NCBI GenBank assembly: GCA_026400555.1
Contig: JAPLOW010000072.1
Span: forward strand, 1-37,257
Source: Hyphomicrobiales bacterium
GTDB taxonomy: Bacteria > Pseudomonadota > Alphaproteobacteria > Rhizobiales > Beijerinckiaceae
DNA length: 37,257 bases
Direction: 5' to 3'
Shown: piece after piece, positions 27,141-35,406 of the stretch
Layout: every line of letters starts with the position of its first letter
Position numbering within the stretch: the first letter of the stretch is position 1
Notes under the pieces: model-generated
The model's input: only the letters and a program-made list of their open reading frames with translations
Database searches by the model: none
Told to the model about the DNA's origin: nothing
Position numbers and translations under genes: made by a program

Positions 27141-28553
27141 ATGGACAGCGCAAATGGCCTGATCGGCAGCCTTGGCGCCATTGTCGGAACACGGCATGTC
27201 CTGACGGAGGCGGCGGACATGGCGCCCCATCTGAGGGAGTGGCGCGACCTGTTCGTCGGCAAGGCGCGGGCCATCATAAAACCGGCCAACACGGCCGAGG
27301 TCTCGGCCTTGCTTGCCTTTGCCCACCAGACAGGCACGGCCATCGTGCCGCAGGGTGGCAATACAGGCCTGGTCGGCGGCCAGATCCCGGTCAGCGACGG
27401 CCGCGAAATCATCCTGTCGCTGGCGCGGATGGACCGGCTGCGCCAGATCGATCCAGACGGCGACACGATCACGGTCGAGGCCGGCATGACCCTGCAGGCT
27501 GTCCAGTCGGCAGCGGACGCGGCGAACCGCCTGTTTCCCCTCTCGCTGGCCTCGGAAGGCAGTTGCACGATTGGCGGCAACCTGTCGACCAATGCCGGTG
27601 GCACAGCCGTGATCGCCTATGGCAACAGCCGCGATCTGTGCCTAGGCCTTGAGGTCGTGCTGGCCGATGGCCGCATCTGGAATGGCCTCAGGACCCTGCG
27701 CAAGGACAACACCGGTTACGATCTGAAGAACCTGTTCATCGGCGCCGAAGGCACGCTCGGCGTTATCACGGCGGCGTCGCTGAAGCTGTTTCCGAAGCCA
27801 CAGGCCCGCGCGACCGCGTTCCTTGCGGTTGCGGACCCTGCGAACGCCCTCGCACTGCTGAATCTGGCGAAGGCGGAGGCGGGCGGGCAATTGACCACCT
27901 TCGAGCTGATGCCCCGGTTCGGCATCGAGGTCGTGCTGCGCCACGCCGCCGACACGCGCGATCCTCTGGCGGCGCCGTCGCCCTGGTACGTGCTGATGGA
28001 GATGTCATCGCCGGCCGCCGGCGGTCTCGAAACGCAGGCCGAAGCACTTCTGGAGAGGGCGTTTGAAGCGGGCTTCATCACTGACGGGGCGATCGCCGCG
28101 ACCTTGCAGCAGCGCGGCGCCTTCTGGCGCATCCGCGAGGCGATGAGCGAGGTCCAGCGCTTTGAGGGTGGCTCGATCAAGCATGACGTATCGGTTCCGG
28201 TTGCGGCCGTCCCGGCCTTCCTCGACCGCGCGCTTGTGCGTGTCACGGCGATGATCCCGGGCTGCAGGCCGTTGCCCTTCGGCCATCTCGGCGACGGCAA
28301 TATCCATTTCAACATCTCGCAGCCCATCGGCGCCGACAAGGCGGCCTATCTGGCGCGCTGGGATGAGGTGAACGAAGCGGTGCACGGCGTGGTGCATGAG
28401 TTCGGCGGTTCGATCTCCGCGGAGCATGGCATCGGGCGGCTGAAGCGGCACCTGTTGCCCGGCGTCAAGGATCCAGTGGAACTGGCCATCATGCGGGCGA
28501 TCAAGGCGACGCTCGATCCGACGGGCATTCTCAATCCGGGTGCTGTACTCTGA
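27141..28553 (+). CDS. FAD-linked D-2-hydroxyacid dehydrogenase (D-2-hydroxyglutarate type)
   Basis: The product is a GlcD/D-lactate dehydrogenase-family flavoprotein of 470 residues. The FAD-binding PCMH domain shows VPQGGNTGLVGGQIP and the segment SEGSCTIGGNLSTNAGGT. The C-terminal domain shows GHLGDGNIHFN and SAEHGIGRLKRHLL, as in D-2-hydroxyglutarate dehydrogenases. D-2-hydroxyglutarate is the best guess, with D-lactate or glycolate as alternatives; serA-linked 2-hydroxyglutarate made in serine synthesis is a common source. It starts 6 bases after the RNA methyltransferase and is followed by the UxaA-family gene, so it may belong with either. Confidence 0.85.
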   Translation: MDSANGLIGSLGAIVGTRHVLTEAADMAPHLREWRDLFVGKARAIIKPANTAEVSALLAFAHQTGTAIVPQGGNTGLVGGQIPVSDGREIILSLARMDRLRQIDPDGDTITVEAGMTLQAVQSAADAANRLFPLSLASEGSCTIGGNLSTNAGGTAVIAYGNSRDLCLGLEVVLADGRIWNGLRTLRKDNTGYDLKNLFIGAEGTLGVITAASLKLFPKPQARATAFLAVADPANALALLNLAKAEAGGQLTTFELMPRFGIEVVLRHAADTRDPLAAPSPWYVLMEMSSPAAGGLETQAEALLERAFEAGFITDGAIAATLQQRGAFWRIREAMSEVQRFEGGSIKHDVSVPVAAVPAFLDRALVRVTAMIPGCRPLPFGHLGDGNIHFNISQPIGADKAAYLARWDEVNEAVHGVVHEFGGSISAEHGIGRLKRHLLPGVKDPVELAIMRAIKATLDPTGILNPGAVL

Positions 28554-28629
28554 TCATGGGCCACAGGCTTGCCGCCAGCCCGCTCCCTTGCTTTGATAGC
28601 GCAACAGGAAGACGTCCGGAGGACCAAAG

Positions 28630-30183
28630 ATGAACCTGATTTCGCGGCCGCCGAGCGGCGCGCCTGCCGGCCCGCCGCGCGTGCTGAAACTCAGCGCCTC
28701 CGACAATGTCGTCGTTGCGGTCGATCCGGTCGATGCCGGTGTCTCCGCAGGTGGCGTGACGGCGCTCGCGCGCATTCCCCGTGGGCACAAGCTGGCCGTC
28801 GCGCCAATCGCAAAGGGCGAGCCGGTCCGCAAGTACGGCCAGATCATCGGCTATGCCGCTGACGACATCGCGTCCGGCTCGCACATCCACACGCACAACT
28901 GCCTGTTCGCTTCGGTGGCGCTCGACTACGCCCATGCCAGCGCAGCCCACGCGACGGACTATGTTCCGCAAGCCGACCGCGCCACGTTCGAAGGTTTCCG
29001 GCGCGACAACGGCAAGTTCGGCACACGCAATTACGTCGGCATCCTGACCTCGGTGAACTGCTCGGCCTCCGTCGCCAAGTTCATGGCGGAAGAGGTGCGC
29101 CGCTCCGGCATTCTGGCGGATTATCCCAATGTCGATGGCGTCATCGCGCTGACTCATGGCACGGGCTGCGGCATCGACTATTCCGGCCCGGCCTTCGACG
29201 TGCTCAAGCGCACCACCTGGGGCTATGCCTGCAATCCGAACATGGCCGCCGTTCTCGTCGTCGGGCTCGGCTGCGAAGGCTTCCAGATCGCCAAGATGAA
29301 GGAGGCCTATGGTCTGTCCGAAAGCGATGTCTTCCGCACCATGACCATCCAGGATGTCGGGGGCACAAAGAAGACCGTTGCCGCCGGCGTCGAAGCCGTC
29401 CGCGACATGCTGGCGATCGCCAACCGCAAGACCCGCGAAACCGCATCGGCGTCCGAACTGATGCTGGCGCTCCAGTGCGGCGGCTCGGATGGCTATTCCG
29501 GGATCACGGCCAATCCGGCCCTTGGCCATGCGGTGGACCTGCTGGTGGCGCAGGGCGGCACGGCCATCCTGTCCGAAACGCCCGAAATCTACGGCGCCGA
29601 ACATCTGTTGACCCGGCGCGCCGTAAGCCGCGAGGTCGGCGAAAAGCTCGTTGGCATCATCAGGTGGTGGGAGGAGTATACCGCCCGCAACAACCAGTCG
29701 ATGGACAACAACCCCTCGCCCGGCAATAAGGCCGGCGGGCTGACAACCATTCTGGAGAAGTCGCTTGGCGCTGCCGCCAAGGGCGGCTCGACGGCGCTCA
29801 CCGGTGTCTACAACTATGCAGAACCGGTCACCGGCAAGGGCTTCGTCTTCATGGATACGCCCGGCTACGACCCGGTCTCTGCGACGGGGCAAGTGGCGGG
29901 CGGCGCCAACATCCTCGCCTTCACCACCGGGCGCGGCTCGGCCTATGGTTGCAAACCGACGCCTTCCGTCAAGCTCGCCACCAACTCCGACATCTATCGT
30001 CGAATGCTCGACGACATGGACATCAACTGTGGCGACATCCTTGATGGCGCCTCGCTGGAAGCCAAGGGTCAGGAAATCTTTGACTATCTGCTGAGGGTGG
30101 CGTCCGGCGAACGTTCAAAGTCCGAGGAGCTCGGCTATGGCGACGCCGAGTTCGTGCCCTGGCAGCTTGGGGCGACGATGTGA
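28630..30183 (+). CDS. UxaA-family dehydratase (altronate/galactarate type)
   Basis: The 517-residue protein has an N-terminal SAF domain (KLSASDNVVVAVDPVDAG to HIHTHNCLF, about residues 18-93) and the large GD/AH domain after it. The latter contains RRDNGKFGTRNYVGIL, HGTGCGIDYSG, LQCGGSDGYSGITANPALG and FTTGRGSAYGCKPTPSVKL. These enzymes dehydrate sugar acids such as altronate or galactarate to 2-keto-3-deoxy acids and use iron or other divalent metal. The substrate cannot be fixed. No uronate isomerase, altronate oxidoreductase or transporter is in the window. It precedes a PfkB kinase by 15 bases, suggesting a dehydrate-then-phosphorylate step. Confidence 0.9.
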   Translation: MNLISRPPSGAPAGPPRVLKLSASDNVVVAVDPVDAGVSAGGVTALARIPRGHKLAVAPIAKGEPVRKYGQIIGYAADDIASGSHIHTHNCLFASVALDYAHASAAHATDYVPQADRATFEGFRRDNGKFGTRNYVGILTSVNCSASVAKFMAEEVRRSGILADYPNVDGVIALTHGTGCGIDYSGPAFDVLKRTTWGYACNPNMAAVLVVGLGCEGFQIAKMKEAYGLSESDVFRTMTIQDVGGTKKTVAAGVEAVRDMLAIANRKTRETASASELMLALQCGGSDGYSGITANPALGHAVDLLVAQGGTAILSETPEIYGAEHLLTRRAVSREVGEKLVGIIRWWEEYTARNNQSMDNNPSPGNKAGGLTTILEKSLGAAAKGGSTALTGVYNYAEPVTGKGFVFMDTPGYDPVSATGQVAGGANILAFTTGRGSAYGCKPTPSVKLATNSDIYRRMLDDMDINCGDILDGASLEAKGQEIFDYLLRVASGERSKSEELGYGDAEFVPWQLGATM

Positions 30184-30198
30184 GATGGGGACTGTGTC

Positions 30199-31107
30199 AT
30201 GATTGTCGTCTTCGCCTCGATCATCCTTGATCATGTCGCGGCCGTACCGCGCCTGCCCGGCCCTGGCGAGACCGTCATCGGCCCGTCCTATCGGATATTT
30301 CCGGGCGGAAAGGGCGCTAATCAGGCGCTTGCGGCGGCGCGGGCCGGCGCGCCTGTGCTGGTTGGCGGTGCTGTCGGAACCGATGCCGCTGCAGACGCTG
30401 CACTGTCGCTTCTGGCCGAAGGCGGCGTCGATCTGTCCGGGGTTCGAAAGGTCGACTTGCCCACGGGCGCGGCCTTCATCGGCGTCGACGCGAAGGGCCA
30501 GAACCAGATCATCGTCACCGCCGGGGCCAACCTGAAGGCGAGCGCCGCCAGCCTCAGCCATCATGTCTGGACAAAAGATGATCTGCTGCTGCTGCAATGC
30601 GAGACGCCCGAGAGCGAATGCATCGCGGTGGCGAGGGCCGCGAAGGCAGGCGGCGCCCGCGTGATCCTGAACACCGCGCCAGCAGGTCCCGTCAGCCCCG
30701 ATCTCCTCGACCTTCTGGACGTCCTGATCGTCAATGAGCACGAGGCTGTGGTGCTGTCCGTGTCGCTGGACTGGGACGAGCGCGATCCGGACCTGATCGC
30801 GGCCCGTGCCGACCGCGAGCTCGGCATCGCCTGCATCGCGACGCTCGGCGGCGAAGGCTGCATCGGCTGGGCCAACGGAGTCCGGCGCTCGCTGCCCGCT
30901 CCGGAGGTCCGCGTCGTCGACACGGTCGCGGCGGGCGATGCCTTTGTCGGCGCCTTCGCGGCGAGCCTGCACCGGGGCCTCGGCTTCTCTGGCGCGCTGC
31001 AGCGCGGTATCGCGGCCGGGTCGCTCGCCTGCACCCGCGCCGGCGCCCAGCCGAGTCTGCCCGACTCTGCCGAGATTGAGGCGCTGGCAGCGAAAATGTC
31101 CATGTGA
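30199..31107 (+). CDS. PfkB-family sugar kinase (ribokinase-like)
   Basis: This 302-residue ATP-dependent carbohydrate kinase has the PfkB N-terminal signature around FPGGKGANQALAAAR and GTDAAADAALS. The C-terminal signature, VVDTVAAGDAFVGAFA, includes the catalytic Asp of AAGD. The best family match is ribokinase, but the gene lies 15 bases after a UxaA-type dehydratase, so a 2-keto-3-deoxysugar-acid kinase is plausible. A short basic-poor middle segment (SVSLDWDERDPDLIAARAD) is present instead of a usual helix-rich lid; this may reflect substrate choice. The gene ends 120 bases before hmgA, which has its own leader. Confidence 0.87.
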   Translation: MIVVFASIILDHVAAVPRLPGPGETVIGPSYRIFPGGKGANQALAAARAGAPVLVGGAVGTDAAADAALSLLAEGGVDLSGVRKVDLPTGAAFIGVDAKGQNQIIVTAGANLKASAASLSHHVWTKDDLLLLQCETPESECIAVARAAKAGGARVILNTAPAGPVSPDLLDLLDVLIVNEHEAVVLSVSLDWDERDPDLIAARADRELGIACIATLGGEGCIGWANGVRRSLPAPEVRVVDTVAAGDAFVGAFAASLHRGLGFSGALQRGIAAGSLACTRAGAQPSLPDSAEIEALAAKMSM

Positions 31108-31159
31108 CCGCCCGTCGGTGCGCACTCCAAGGCTATGGCCAGCGAACGGGGATCAAACA

Positions 31160-31186
31160 AGTTTCATCTGCAACTATCTTGCAACT
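31160..31186. promoter_or_regulatory. Candidate operator before hmgA
   Basis: AGTTTCA-TC-TGCAACT (31160-31175) is a dyad with one mismatch, and a second TGCAACT follows at 31180-31186, exactly 11 bases after the first. The element lies 42-68 bases before the hmgA ATG. A perfect GTTGCAAC occurs before fahA (32709-32716), sharing the TGCAAC core. I infer a binding site for the regulator of the homogentisate operon (MarR or IclR type in other bacteria); none is encoded in the window. Confidence 0.5.
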
Positions 31187-31227
31187 TTCCGGAGCCTGCG
31201 CCATAACCCGTCGGACAGGAGGATGGC

Positions 31228-32631
31228 ATGGCAGATTCAGTCTCATCACGGCTTGGCTCACCCGACATTGCGCGCGACAAGGCGGACGGCATGAGCGGCG
31301 GCGCCCGCACCACGGTCGAATCGGCGTTGCGCTACATGTCCGGTTTCGGCAACTCCTTCGAGACCGAGGCCCTGCCGGACGCGCTGCCTGTTGGCCGCAA
31401 CTCACCGCAGAAATGCAATTACGGCCTGTTTGCCGAGCAATTGTCGGGCTCGGCCTTCACGGCGCCGCAAGGCAAGAACGAGCGCTCCTGGCTCTATCGC
31501 ATCAGGCCGAGCGTCAAGCATTCGCAGCGCTATGCGCCGATCAGTCCCGGACTGATCCGGACAGCCCCGAACAGCGCGGAGCGCAAGCCCATGCTGGGCC
31601 AGTTGCGCTGGGATCCGTCGCCGCTTCCCGAGACGCCGGTCAGCTTTGTCGAGGGCCTGCAGACCATCACGACGGCAGGTGATTCAGACACGCAGGCCGG
31701 CATGGCGGCCCATATCCTTGTGGTGACCCGGTCGATGCAGGACGAGTACCTCTTCAATTCGGATGGCGAGTATCTGATCGTCGCGCAGCACAATGCGCTG
31801 CGCTTCTGCACCGAGTTCGGCGTGATCGAGATCGAACCTGGCGAGATCTGCGTCATTCCGCGCGGTGTCATCTTCCGCTGCGAACTCGTCGACGGCCCGG
31901 CACGGGCCTATGTCTGCGAGAATTACGGCGGCGCCTTCACCTTGCCGGACCGTGGCCCGATCGGCGCCAACTGTCTCGCCAACCCGCGCGACTTCCTCAC
32001 GCCCGTCGCCGGCTATGAGGACCGCGAGGTTCCCTCGAAGCTGTTTGTCAAATGGGGCGGAGACCTGTTTGTCACCGACATAGCCCAGTCGCCGCTCGAT
32101 GTCGTGGGCTGGCACGGCAACTACTACCCCTACAAGTATGATCTGCGCCGCTACGCCGCCGTCGGCTCGATCTCCTATGATCACCCTGATCCGTCGATCT
32201 TCACGGTCCTGACCTCGCCCTCCGGCGAGCCGGGCACGGCCAACATCGACTTCGTGATCTTCCCCGAGCGCTGGACGGTGGCCGACAACACCTTCCGGCC
32301 GCCCTGGTACCACCGCAACATCATGAGCGAGTTCATGGGGCTGGTCTATGGCGTCTATGACGCGAAGCCGGAGGGGTTCGTGCCCGGAGGGTTCTCGCTC
32401 CACAACCAGATGCTGCCGCATGGCCCTGATGCGCCCGCATTCGAGCACGCATCGACCGTGGAGTTGAAGCCGGTCAAGCTGACCGGGACCATGGCCTTCA
32501 TGTTCGAAACACGCTTCCCCCAGCGCCTCACGGCCCATGCGGCGGGCCTGCCGACTGTGCAGAAGGGCTATATCGACTGCTGGGACGGCCTGAGCCGGCG
32601 CTTCGACGCGAAACAGAAGCAGCCTTGGTGA
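31228..32631 (+). CDS. hmgA: Homogentisate 1,2-dioxygenase
   Basis: HmgA opens the ring of homogentisate to maleylacetoacetate, the central step of tyrosine and phenylacetate breakdown. The iron ligands are seen at H362 and E368 in [14 protein letters not shown] and H398 in [12 protein letters not shown]. The N-terminal [19 protein letters not shown] and WLYRIRPS are hallmarks of the family. The length of 467 residues is slightly above the 430-445 usual, because of about 30 extra N-terminal residues. The ribosome site AGGAGG (31217-31222) is strong. It heads the operon hmgA-fahA-maiA-MBL-FAD hydroxylase, with a candidate operator just upstream. Confidence 0.97.
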   Translation: MADSVSSRLGSPDIARDKADGMSGGARTTVESALRYMSGFGNSFETEALPDALPVGRNSPQKCNYGLFAEQLSGSAFTAPQGKNERSWLYRIRPSVKHSQRYAPISPGLIRTAPNSAERKPMLGQLRWDPSPLPETPVSFVEGLQTITTAGDSDTQAGMAAHILVVTRSMQDEYLFNSDGEYLIVAQHNALRFCTEFGVIEIEPGEICVIPRGVIFRCELVDGPARAYVCENYGGAFTLPDRGPIGANCLANPRDFLTPVAGYEDREVPSKLFVKWGGDLFVTDIAQSPLDVVGWHGNYYPYKYDLRRYAAVGSISYDHPDPSIFTVLTSPSGEPGTANIDFVIFPERWTVADNTFRPPWYHRNIMSEFMGLVYGVYDAKPEGFVPGGFSLHNQMLPHGPDAPAFEHASTVELKPVKLTGTMAFMFETRFPQRLTAHAAGLPTVQKGYIDCWDGLSRRFDAKQKQPW

Positions 32632-32670
32632 TTTCGATTGGCGCGGCCCCGGCCGCAGCGTAGCCTTCAA

Positions 32671-32686
32671 GGCGAGATGACTCGCC
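32671..32686. promoter_or_regulatory. Small hairpin between hmgA and fahA
   Basis: GGCGAG and CTCGCC pair perfectly around a 4-base ATGA loop in the 157-base gap. There is no T-run, so it is not a classic terminator; it may stabilise the 3' end of the hmgA message. Confidence 0.3.
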
Positions 32687-32708
32687 GCCCCTCAGGCTCG
32701 CGCTTGAG

Positions 32709-32716
32709 GTTGCAAC
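32709..32716. promoter_or_regulatory. GTTGCAAC palindrome before fahA
   Basis: A perfect 8-base palindrome 73 bases before the fahA ATG shares the TGCAAC core with the repeats in front of hmgA. The 157-base hmgA-fahA gap is unusually long for an operon, so a second regulated promoter for fahA is plausible. Short palindromes also occur by chance; the support is the shared core. Confidence 0.4.
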
Positions 32717-32788
32717 ACAGCGAACCGCAGCCAATCCCGTCACGAGTTGCGGTCGCGAGGGACAACGCCAAAGGATCGACGCCCCATC

Positions 32789-33799
32789 ATGAAACTTGCC
32801 TCGCTGAAACAGGGCCGTGACGGTCGCCTTGTGGTTGTCACCAACGATCTCACCCGCGCCACCGACGCCTTCTTCATTGCGCCGAGCCTGCAGGCGGCCC
32901 TTGATGACTGGCCGCGCATTGCGCCGAAGCTGGCGGATCTCGCCGCCCAGCTCGAACTGGGCTCGGTCCCGTCCTTCCGCTTTCATGAACATGATTGCGC
33001 CTCGCCCCTGCCTCGCGCCTTCCAGTGGGCGGATGGCTCGGCCTACGTCAACCATGTCGAACTCGTGCGCCGGGCGCGCGGCGCCGAGATGCCCGCCAGC
33101 TTCTGGACCGACCCCCTGATGTATCAGGGCGGGTCGGATGCCTTCCTCGGGCCACGCGACGCCATTCCGCTCGCTAGCGCGGATCATGGCTGCGATCTCG
33201 AAGGCGAGATCGCGGTCGTCACCGGCGACGTGCCGATGGGCGCCACCCGCGCGGAGGCCGCCGCTGCGATCCGCCTGATCATGCTCGTCAACGACGTCTC
33301 GCTGCGCAACCTCATTCCCGGCGAACTGGCCAAGGGTTTTGGCTTCTTCCAGTCCAAGCCATCTTCGGCTTTCTCGCCCGTCGCGGTCACGCCGGACGAG
33401 TTGGGCGCGGCATGGGATGGCGGCAAGATCACGCTTCCGCTGCTGACCTTCATCAACGGCAAGCCTTTCGGCAAGGCCAATGCCGGAGTGGACATGACCT
33501 TCGATTTTCCGGCGTTGATCATGCACGCGGCGAAGACGCGCGCCTTGTCGGCCGGCACGATCATCGGCTCGGGCACGGTCTCCAACAAGGGCGCCGATGG
33601 CGGTCCGGGCAAGGCGATCGCCGAAGGCGGCGTCGGCTATTCCTGCATCGCCGAACAGCGTGTCGTCGAAACGATTCTCTCCGGCGCCGCAAAAACGCCC
33701 TTCCTCGCGGCCGGCAACACGGTCCGCATCGAGATGAAGGACGCCAAGGGCCACTCGATATTCGGCGCGATCGAGCAGCAGGTGGTTGCCCATGGCTGA
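32789..33799 (+). CDS. fahA: Fumarylacetoacetate hydrolase
   Basis: FahA splits fumarylacetoacetate to fumarate and acetoacetate, ending tyrosine breakdown. The product has 336 residues. Metal ligands are seen in the segment HGCDLEGEIAVVTGDV and in VNDVSLRNLIPGEL; GFGFFQSKPSSAFSPVAVTP follows. The C-terminal GSGTVSNKGADG and GYSCIAEQRVVETI are typical of the bacterial FAH type. The ATG at 32789 (MKLASLKQ) is preceded by AAAGGA at some distance; the frame is open further upstream without homology. Its stop overlaps the maiA ATG at 33792 by 8 bases. Confidence 0.94.
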   Translation: MKLASLKQGRDGRLVVVTNDLTRATDAFFIAPSLQAALDDWPRIAPKLADLAAQLELGSVPSFRFHEHDCASPLPRAFQWADGSAYVNHVELVRRARGAEMPASFWTDPLMYQGGSDAFLGPRDAIPLASADHGCDLEGEIAVVTGDVPMGATRAEAAAAIRLIMLVNDVSLRNLIPGELAKGFGFFQSKPSSAFSPVAVTPDELGAAWDGGKITLPLLTFINGKPFGKANAGVDMTFDFPALIMHAAKTRALSAGTIIGSGTVSNKGADGGPGKAIAEGGVGYSCIAEQRVVETILSGAAKTPFLAAGNTVRIEMKDAKGHSIFGAIEQQVVAHG

Positions 33800-34436
33800 T
33801 CAGGGGGTCCTTTACGGTTACTTCCGCTAATCCGCCGCCTACCGTGTGCGGATTGCGTTGAACCTGAAGGGCCTCGAAGCCGAGCACCGCTTCGTCCACC
33901 TGCGCAAGGGTGAACAGCGCGCGAACGACTACAGGCGCCGCAATCCCGCGGGGCTGGTGCCGTTCTGGAGCGAGAAGGGCTTTGGTCTGTCCCAGTCGCT
34001 CGCCATCATCGAATATCTCGATGAGCTGCATCCCGATCCGCCGCTGCTGACCGGATCGGCCCGCGACCGCGCGCTGATCCGCGAAATGGCGCTGACCATC
34101 GCCACCGACATCCATCCGCTCGGCAATCTGCGCGTGCTCGACAAGCTGACCCAGGATTATCATGCCGATGAGGCGGCCCGCGCCGCCTGGTGCCGGACCT
34201 GGATGGAAAGCGGTTTCGAGGTGATCGAGCGACGGCTCGCCAGCACACCTGGTCATCTGTGCTATGGTGATGCGCCGACGCTGGCTGACGTCTGCCTTGT
34301 GCCGCAACTGTTCAACGCGCGGCGCTTCGGCGTCGATCTCACCCGCTTTCCGCTGATCGCGCGGACCGACGCGGCGCTCAGCGAGATCGAGGCGTTCCGC
34401 AAGGCATCGCCGTCGCTGCAGCCCGACGCAGAATGA
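33792..34436 (+). pseudogene. maiA: Maleylacetoacetate isomerase with premature ochre stop
   Basis: The ATG at 33792 overlaps the fahA stop and opens MADQGVLYGYFR, then TAA at 33828-33830, then SAAYRVRIALNLKG in the same frame and the rest of a zeta-class GST to 34436. The stop stands where the first Ser of the active-site motif SSxxxRVRIAL belongs. A single C-to-A change from TCA would explain it. After the stop the frame is intact, including LVPFWSEKGFGLSQSLAIIE and HLCYGDAPTLADVCLVPQLF. A GTG at 33846 could start a 196-residue fragment, but it lacks beta strand 1 and the catalytic serines, and no ribosome site precedes it. Recent pseudogene or sequencing error are the two explanations. Confidence 0.85.
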
Positions 34437-34450
34437 ACAAGGACCAACCC

Positions 34451-35404
34451 ATGGCCGGCAAGACATTCGCCTCCCACGCCGACATGGCGGACAAGCTCAT
34501 CACCTTTTCCATGATCGGGGATGGGCTCTACGCCTACACCGCGCAGGGTGACCCCAACACCGGCATCATCATAGGCGATGACAGCTGCATGGTGATCGAT
34601 GCGCAGGCGACGCCGCTGATGGCCCGGGATGTGATCGCACGCGTGCGCGCGGTCACCGACAAGCCGATCAAATATGTCCTGCTGTCGCACTACCACGCGG
34701 TCCGGGTTCTCGGTGCGTCGGCCTATGGCGCATCGGAGATCATTGCCCATGAGGCGACGCGCCAGCTCATCGTCGAGCGCGGCGCCGAAGACATGGCCTC
34801 GGAGATCGAGCGCTTTCCGCGCCTCTTCCGCGGCGTCGATACGGTGCCGGGCCTGACCTGGCCGACACAGACCTTTGCCGGCTCATTGACGCTCTGGCTT
34901 GGCAAGCGCCGCGTCGAGATTTCCCACCCCGGACGGGGGCATACGGCGGGCGACACGATCGCCTGGGTGCCGGATGCCGGTGTCATGTTCTCCGGCGATC
35001 TCGTCGAATACCGATCCGCCTGCTATTGCGGCGACGCTTTCCTGCGCGAATGGCCCGGCACCATCCGGACCCTTGCAGCCTATGCTCCCGAGGCGCTGGT
35101 GCCCGGGCGCGGTGACGCGCTCGTTGGCGCGGCGACCGTCAAGGCGGCCATGGATGGCACCAGCGACTTTCTGGGCGCCTTGTACGGCACGGCGGAGCGT
35201 GCCGTGGCAAAGGGCCTGACCCTGAAAGAAACCTCGGCGGCGGTGCGCAAGGTGATGGACAAGCCCTTCGGCGATTACGCCATCTATGAGCATTGCCTGC
35301 CTTTCAATGTCTCCCGCGCCTATGATGAGGCACGCGGCATCGACTGGCCCCGCATCTGGACCGATGAGCGCGACATCGCCATGTGGAAGGCCTTGCAGGA
35401 TTGA
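34451..35404 (+). CDS. MBL-fold metallo-hydrolase with modified HxHxDH motif
   Basis: The protein has the metallo-beta-lactamase fold: GDDSCMVIDAQATPLMAR, then the first metal motif as LLSHYHAVRVLGA instead of HxHxDH. HPGRGHTAGDTIAW and MFSGDLVEYRSACYCGDAF follow. The Asp and His of the usual second-site motif are replaced by Val and Arg, so it may bind one metal or have lost catalysis. It belongs to a group often found with homogentisate genes in this order; the substrate is unknown. I chose the ATG at 34451 (318 codons including the stop) because AAGGACC lies 7 bases before it; an ATG at 34433 overlapping the maiA stop would add six residues. Confidence 0.85.
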   Translation: MAGKTFASHADMADKLITFSMIGDGLYAYTAQGDPNTGIIIGDDSCMVIDAQATPLMARDVIARVRAVTDKPIKYVLLSHYHAVRVLGASAYGASEIIAHEATRQLIVERGAEDMASEIERFPRLFRGVDTVPGLTWPTQTFAGSLTLWLGKRRVEISHPGRGHTAGDTIAWVPDAGVMFSGDLVEYRSACYCGDAFLREWPGTIRTLAAYAPEALVPGRGDALVGAATVKAAMDGTSDFLGALYGTAERAVAKGLTLKETSAAVRKVMDKPFGDYAIYEHCLPFNVSRAYDEARGIDWPRIWTDERDIAMWKALQD

Positions 35405-35406
35405 GC

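Noticed and set aside
4945-33830. In-frame TAG and TAA codons as a sign of stop-codon reassignment or readthrough
   Set aside because: Normal genes here use TAG (channel, second cysteine synthase) and TAA (Rrf2) as stops. The interrupted genes at 4945-5736 also carry frameshifts, so decay is simpler.
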